From contig NC_133004.1 of NCBI RefSeq assembly GCF_048564905.1, forward strand, positions 41,522,105 to 41,586,104: a stretch of DNA of 64,000 nt. The letters run 5' to 3'. The notes beneath the pieces are model-generated. The model was not told the origin of the DNA, made no database searches, and saw nothing but the letters and a program-made list of their open reading frames with translations. A program made the translations under genes and the position numbers. Of this stretch, positions 58,408 to 64,000 are shown piece after piece. The stretch is from Vicugna pacos. Lineage: Eukaryota > Chordata > Mammalia > Artiodactyla > Camelidae. Position 1 is the stretch's first letter. Every line of letters starts with the position of its first letter.

Positions 58408-58958
58408 TGCATCCATCCCGGTGATCTTCCACAGCAGGTCCCTTGCCCTCTGGGAAGTACAACTCCCACGTGTTACAAGGGAGAAAACCAGGTTCTAGGC
58501 AGATGTCTTCTGACCGCTGCTCCCAAAACACCCCCCAACTGCCATCTCCATCAATCGGGTGGTTCTTTCCAGTGAACCGGGACCACAGTGTGCAGTCAGT
58601 TGTACCTCTGGCTTTTCCATTTAGGTCTCTTCCCACTTAGAAGAAGTCTCAGCTTCTGCTTGATTCTCTACTTTGCAGAGTTATGAAGACACCTGGCTCA
58701 CCCGTGAAGGAAACCCTATGACTGGATCTTCTTTGGAACATCCAGTGAGTGGGGATTTATCTCCAGGGCAAATCAGAGGCTACTGATGTATATCTAAGAG
58801 CCACGGTAGGCCATGCTGTCTGCAGCATGTCCTTGAAGGGCTCCTGCCTGTGCCTTCTCACCAAATCCCCCGGTGTCAGCATCACGGTTTTCATGGGTTT
58901 CACTCCAGAGCCAGCCAGCAGAAGCCTCCATAAGATCGTGCCTCTCCCTGTCCTGTGC

Positions 58959-58964
58959 AATAAA
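58959..58964 (+). terminator. Candidate GJC3 polyadenylation signal
   Basis: AATAAA lies 552 bases past the in-frame stop. It is followed within 10-40 bases by a GT-rich stretch (TTGTTGGTGTTCTTGTGG), the usual downstream element. It would serve an unspliced GJC3 transcript ending in the 273-residue form. Confidence 0.55.
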
Positions 58965-58969
58965 TATTG

Positions 58970-59825
58970 GTCACCGTTGTTGGTGTTCTTGTGGCTGAAG
59001 ACACTCCTTCTTCCTGTCTCAGTGACTCTACATCTCTCTCCTGTTCCCCCTGCCTTCAAAGTTCTGTAACCTATAAACGCCCCTAGCCCCGCAGCAGATG
59101 GCATATCCAGACTCTGTGCTTCCAAGAATATATAACCAAGTGTCCTTTAACATGGAGATCAGATTTGTTCAAACACCCAGCCGAACTATTTAGGGAGATT
59201 ACTGTGAATTCAGAGGCTTATGTCCCTTGGACCACTGACAGCTCTGATTCTGCTCAACCCTCCTTCTCTGCTTTGTGCCCTGCAGCTGCTCCACTGTCTC
59301 CAGCACAGGAACAGCCCATATGGGGAACCAAGTCCTTACTTTCCAAACCCATACCCCTCAATACCACACAGAAAAGACAGCAGTTTTACTGCTGATTCAG
59401 GGGTAAAAGTAAGGGACATTTATATCACAGTATGATTCAGCAGGCTGAATAGCAGCCTTCTTTTCTTGAGACTCTCAGTCATTTCTGCCCCAAAGCATCC
59501 TAGCCTCCCACTGTTTTGTAGAAACACCTCCCTTCTCAGTTCTTCCTTGCCTTCAAATACTCAACAAAGAGCAGTTACCTAGTTTTGTTTTCTCCTCTGA
59601 ATCACAAATGATCCTGGAGTAAATTAGGAAGGCTCATTCCTAAGAAAAGGTATTTTATTCCCCAAGAGACACTTTGGCAACAACCAGTAAAATAATATAT
59701 ATTTTTCTTTCTGCTACACAGTGTTTCATAAAGAATCCCTTATCTACCATAGCCAGAACCCAGTCAAATCACCAAGAGCAGAAAAAAGCAAATGTCATCA
59801 TTCTGAATTCCTCCTTGATGGCACC
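58970..59825. other. Intergenic stretch between GJC3 and an old L1
   Basis: No exon or repeat family is recognised. It could hold a second GJC3 exon too short to see by eye. Confidence 0.45.
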
Positions 59826-59827
59826 CC

Positions 59828-61345
59828 TTTTCAAACAGCTTTACTGAGATATAGTTCATGTACCATGTAATTCACCTACTTAAAGTATACAATTCAGTGG
59901 CTTTTAGTATAGTCACAGAGTTGTGTACCCATTAACAAAGCAATTTTAGAACACTTCCATCAACTCAAAAAGAAACCCTACACTATTTAGCTTTTAACTC
60001 CCAAACCGCCATGCCCCCCAAGCTTAAACAATCACTAATATACTTCCTATCTCTGTAGCTCTTCCCAGGCTGGGCTTTTCATCACACAAACAGAGTCATA
60101 CAGTACGTTGTCTTTTGTGACTGGTTTCTTTCACTCAGCATTCTGGTTTTGAGGTTCATCCATGTAGTAGCAGTATCATCAGTACTTCACTCCTTTCATG
60201 ATTGAATATTATTTCCCTGTATGGCGATACCACATTTTACTTATTCATTTTTCAGTTGGCCATTTGGATTGTTTCCACTTTGGGGCTATTATAAATAATG
60301 GTGCTATGAGCACTGATGTACTAGTTTTTGTGTGAACATATGTTTTCAATTCTCTTGGGTAAATACCTAGGACTGAAACTGCTGGGGCACATGGTAACAC
60401 TTCAACTTTTCGAGGAAGGGCCGAACTTTCCACAGCAGCTGTACTATTTACTCATTTACATTCTTAGCAGTAATGTACAAATGGGTTCCAATTTATCCAC
60501 ATCTTCACCAATACTTGGCATTTTGTCCCCCCAGCATTTGATTTTTAAATTCTAGCCATCCTAGTGGGTGAAGTGATATTTCACTGTGGTTTTGATTTGC
60601 ATTTTCCTAATAAATAATGGTGTTGAGCATATCTTTATGTGCTTATTGGCCATCTGTATAGCTTCTTTGGAGAAAAGTCTATTCAAATCCTTTGCTCATT
60701 TTTCAGTTGGGTTGTTTGTATTTTTGTTGTTGAGTTCTTCATATAGTCTGGATACTAAACCCTTATGAGATGTATGATTCCAAATATTTTCTCCTATTCA
60801 GTGGATTCTTTTACTTTATTGACAGTGTTCTTTGATACACAAAAGATTTTAATTCTGATGAAGTCCAACTTATTAATTTTTTCTTTTGTTGCTTACGACT
60901 TTGGTGTTATAGTGAATAAACCGTTGCTTAATCCATGACAATGAAGATTGCGCCTATGTTTCCTTCTAAAAGTTTTGTGGTTTTAGCTTACATTTAGGTC
61001 TTTGATTGATGTTGAATTAATTTTTGTATATGGTGTGAGGTAAGGGTCCAACTTCATTCTTTTGCATGTGGATGTCCAATTGTCCCAGCACCATTTTCCT
61101 GACATAACACGGTTTTGGCGTCCTTGTTGAAAAGCAAATGCTTGTAGATGTAAGGCATTGTTTCTGTACTTTCAATTCAATTCCATTGATCTATACGTCT
61201 GTTCTTAAGGCAGTACCACGTGGTGATTACTGTAGCTTTGTAATAACACTTGAAATTGAGAAGCGTGAATCCCCCTACGTTGTTCTTTTTCAAGATTGTT
61301 TGTCCAGTTGGGATCCTCTGAAATTCCATACGAATAAAATTGTAA
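59828..61345 (-). repeat. LINE-1, older copy
   Basis: Minus-oriented L1 3' UTR and ORF2. The plus strand shows AGCTTTACTGAGATATAGTTC, GTATACAATTCAGTGGC, TTCATCCATGTAGTAGCAG and GTGAAGTGATATTTCACTG. It is diverged, and no long ORF remains. L1MA/L1MB-like age is inferred from this 3' UTR type. Confidence 0.8.
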
Positions 61346-62775
61346 ATTAGGGAGCCTAAATGTTTTCAGTGAAGAAGGACGTTACTTTCATGGGTATGGC
61401 AGGATTGAAGACATTAAGGAGATATAGTTCAATATATAGGCAGACATACAGACACCCAGACACTCACACCACAAACATTCATAACAAACATTAGTAACTG
61501 ATAAGAGCACCTCTTCCTGTTGGTCCGTATTAAGACTCAGATTCCTTCTCAATAGAATATTCCAATTTACAAAGAAAATGCAGCTATCAGTTGTATAATT
61601 TGAAAATTTAAAAACAGACATTCTGTGGAACTTTCATCAAAACCCCAAAACAGAGCTCTCAGGAATTCCTTTCCAAATCATTTAATCATACATTCAGTAA
61701 CCACGTACTGAGCACATTACAGGACAGGTATTGTCTGATGTTGGGACACAAGAATTACAAATTTCATTCATAAGAAAAGGCATAGAGTGGGAAGAATGAA
61801 AGACAAAGCACCTCAGAAACACAAGATAAAAAATCCATTGAAGAGAAACAGATTAACACCCTGAAATAGGCAAGCATATTGTTTGTTGAAAGCCTCAGTG
61901 GATGTTACTTGGGATAACAAAACGGTTGCTGTCTTCAAGTTGGGTACCAAATATCAATGTACCTGCACTTCTGAATCTTAACCACTCTCACTTAAAACAG
62001 CTCATTTCCTTCTCACCACTCTCCCGGTTCTATCATGTCTTTCGCAACAGCCACGGTCTCAGCTCCACTCTCCAGGTATTGCTCTCACACCCTGGTCTTT
62101 ACCTTATCAGGTAGGAGGGTCAGGATCTGCTCCTTCCCAGCATCTTAGATGACAGCTGCTCACAGCAGATCACCCCGAACTGGCTCAGAGCATCCTTAGG
62201 CCCACAGACCTCCTGGGCACTGAACCACCTAAAATACTGGAGGGAAGTCTCAAACCTGGGGAAGACCTTCTAACCCTAGATTCTCTCCCTTAACTTGACG
62301 ATTAGAACCCCAATCTGCACTGGGTGAGCGTGCCCCATGCTCTGAGAATGGGCTTCCTCTGCCTGGTGTATATCCTCTGCTTATGAAGACAGAGAGGGAA
62401 ATCAGGGTGGCAGGGTGATCAGATAGCTCCCCACTAGGATGTGGGCTAAACACTCCCTTTTTTGCTCACTTCTTAGAAAGCTGGCTCTCCACTTCGCCCG
62501 ACTTCTCGAACACCAGGAGAGTCGGGGGGCTTCATGGGGGCAGCAAGAAATCCTGTCTTTATAGAAACTCCACTAGACCTCGGGGTTGGAGTACAAGAAG
62601 GGATTCCTTTCCTAGAGAATGAGGCTGAACGAAAAGACTTCAGGAAGGGCCAGCCTACGAGGCACGGCGCGCCCTTTAGCCTAGCTGCAGGCCCCGCTGC
62701 ACAGATGCCCCTCGTCCTCCTGGCCCTTCTGGCCACTAGGCTGCAGCTCGCCTAGGACTTCAGAACCTAAATCGT
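61346..62775. other. Intergenic stretch upstream of TRIM4
   Basis: AT-rich, then rising in GC from 62,470. No exon is recognised. Confidence 0.5.
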
Positions 62776-62779
62776 CCGG

Positions 62780-63690
62780 AGCGGCCGGCGAACACTGACC
62801 TCACTGAGCAAACTTGAAGGACTTGCCACGTTCATTAGCGCCCCCTAGTTTCGCTCCACCAGCCGCTGCTGCAGCTGCGCAGTCGCCGCACGCCGGGTAC
62901 GCTCCCTAGACCTAAGGGCCCCGCGCGTCCTCTCTAGGACTGCCGGGGGATTTCCGCTTCTCTATTGTTGGTCCAGGAGCGGCCCGCTGTCCCGTCATGC
63001 CCCGCGCGGCCGGCCAGGGCGGAAATCCCGCGGTTCGCGCGCCCCGCCCCAACAGAGCGCGGGGAAGGGCCGCCGCCCCGCCCGGCACGTGCCCCGCCCC
63101 GCCCCGCCCCGATCCCGGCTCCGGGAAGAGGCTACAGTTTGCCCTCCGGCGGGAGACAGCGGCCGCAGGTGCGAAGGCCACAGGCTTCCCGGGCCCGCCC
63201 GAGCCTGCAGGCCTCTCATCCGACCCCTACTCCGGGTCCGGGCTCGAGCGGCATGGAGGCCGAGGACCTCCAGGAGGAGCTGACCTGCTCCATCTGCCTG
63301 GACTATTTCGAGGACCCCGTGTCCATCGAGTGCGGCCACAACTTCTGCCGCGGCTGCCTGCACCGCAGTTTGGCGCCGGGCGGCACCCCGTTCCCCTGCC
63401 CCGAGTGCCGGCAGCCGTCCGCGCCCGCGGCGCTGCGGCCCAACTGGGCGCTGGCCCGGCTGACGGAGAAGACGCGGCGGCGGCGGCGCCAGGGCCCCTC
63501 GCCCCAGGGCCTGTGCGGCCGCCACTGGGAGCCGCTGCGGCTCTTCTGCGAGGACGACCAGCGGCTCGTGTGCTTGGTGTGCAGGGAGTCCCAGGAGCAC
63601 CAGGCCCACACCATGGCCCCCATCGACGAGGCCTTCGAGAGCTACCGGGTGAGCCGGCCGTTTACGGGGCTGCCGGTATTGCCTGGGGAT
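62780..63690 (+). promoter_or_regulatory. TRIM4 CpG island promoter
   Basis: A CpG-dense island covering the 5' flank and first exon of TRIM4. A row of overlapping GC boxes (CCCCGCCCC units) lies at about 63,092-63,112, next to a CACGTG E-box at 63,086-63,091. ETS-like TTCCGC lies near 62,952. No TATA box is seen, in keeping with a dispersed housekeeping-type start. The word CCTCTCTAGGA at 62,929-62,939 is shared with the other two CpG islands of the window. Confidence 0.75.
63253..63648 (+). CDS. TRIM4: TRIM4 first coding exon (RING and B-box), 5' part of gene
   Basis: TRIM4 is a RING-type E3 ubiquitin ligase; the human protein is reported to ubiquitinate RIG-I in antiviral signalling. This exon encodes residues 1-132, from MEAEDLQEELTCSICLDYFE to MAPIDEAFESYR, almost identical to human. 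The RING finger is complete, with zinc ligands C12, C15, C27, H29, C32, C35, C49 and C52. A B-box 2 follows at about residues 87-125 (GLCGRHWEPLRLFC, VCLVCRESQEHQAH). Between them is an arginine-rich stretch, TRRRRRQG, one arginine-rich step longer than I recall for human. The exon ends after a complete codon at a GTGAGC donor (63,649). Coiled coil and B30.2/SPRY domains lie outside the window. Confidence 0.96.
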
Positions 63691-64000
63691 GTTTACTGTT
63701 TACACCCGGCGGCTGCTATTGCCATCGGAAGCGTGAATCCTCCCCCCGCCCCGCCCCCCGAGGCTGAAGTAGTTAAACGACTCACTGATCTCAGAGCTGG
63801 GGTTAAAACTGGAATTGGGAGGGGTGGTGCAAAGCTCAGTCATCACTGCAGAATTTTCAAGGGACTCGCCTCCGGAAGCTCCTCGTTTAAGATAAACATC
63901 CTGAGAAGTTATAAACCAGTGCTGTCCAATAGAAACAAAAATACAAACCACATGTATTATTTTTTTTTAGTGGTAAAAAAAAAACCAGGTAATGTTAACT
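63649..64000 (+). other. Start of TRIM4 intron 1
   Basis: Intron sequence after the GTGAGC donor. A MIR-like or unique AT-rich tail with two A/T runs near 63,958 closes the window. No further exon is seen. Confidence 0.8.

Noticed and set aside
62995-63767. Long open frames of 204 and 256 codons on both strands over the TRIM4 exon
   Set aside because: They are in other frames of the GC-rich TRIM4 exon and its island. Only the frame starting at 63,253 encodes the RING and B-box.

Overview
The window is nuclear DNA from a mammal, most likely a camelid. At least six copies or fragments of a tRNA-Ala-derived SINE typical of camelids (vic-1 type: tRNA-like head, then a tail read as ACCTAATTACC on its own strand) are scattered through it, along with LINE-1, MIR and L2 repeats and LTR fossils. 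The three protein genes recognised are AZGP1, GJC3 and TRIM4. In human these are neighbours at 7q22.1, between the CYP3A cluster and ZKSCAN1.

Layout. Positions 1-4.3 kb are probably the first intron and CpG-island promoter of a leftward gene; ZKSCAN1 is the best guess from gene order, but none of its coding sequence is here. Positions 4.3-34 kb are repeat-rich and hold no recognised coding exon. They do hold a second CpG island (24.7-25.3 kb) that shares sequence words and splice-donor position with the first, three related retroviral LTRs (two of them facing each other), and a cluster of forkhead-type motifs near 17.1-17.3 kb. Positions 34.6-45.4 kb form a tandem duplication on the minus strand: an intact four-exon AZGP1 (zinc-alpha-2-glycoprotein) at 36.5-41.9 kb, and behind it a decayed AZGP1 copy at 44.0-45.4 kb without recognisable signal-peptide and alpha-3 exons. 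Positions 46.6-51.1 kb are LINE-1 debris ending at a rearrangement marked by a 72-bp inverted repeat. GJC3 (a connexin) is at 57.6-58.4 kb and the first exon of TRIM4 (RING/B-box E3 ligase) at 63.25-63.65 kb, both on the plus strand; TRIM4 continues beyond the window.

The genes do not form one pathway. AZGP1 is a secreted MHC class I-like protein, GJC3 a glial-type connexin and TRIM4 a cytosolic ubiquitin ligase. Their association is conserved synteny. AZGP1 points the opposite way to GJC3 and TRIM4 here, which differs from my recollection of the human map. No CRISPR array, bacterial element or functional tRNA gene was seen. Comparisons with other species come from memory, not from searches.
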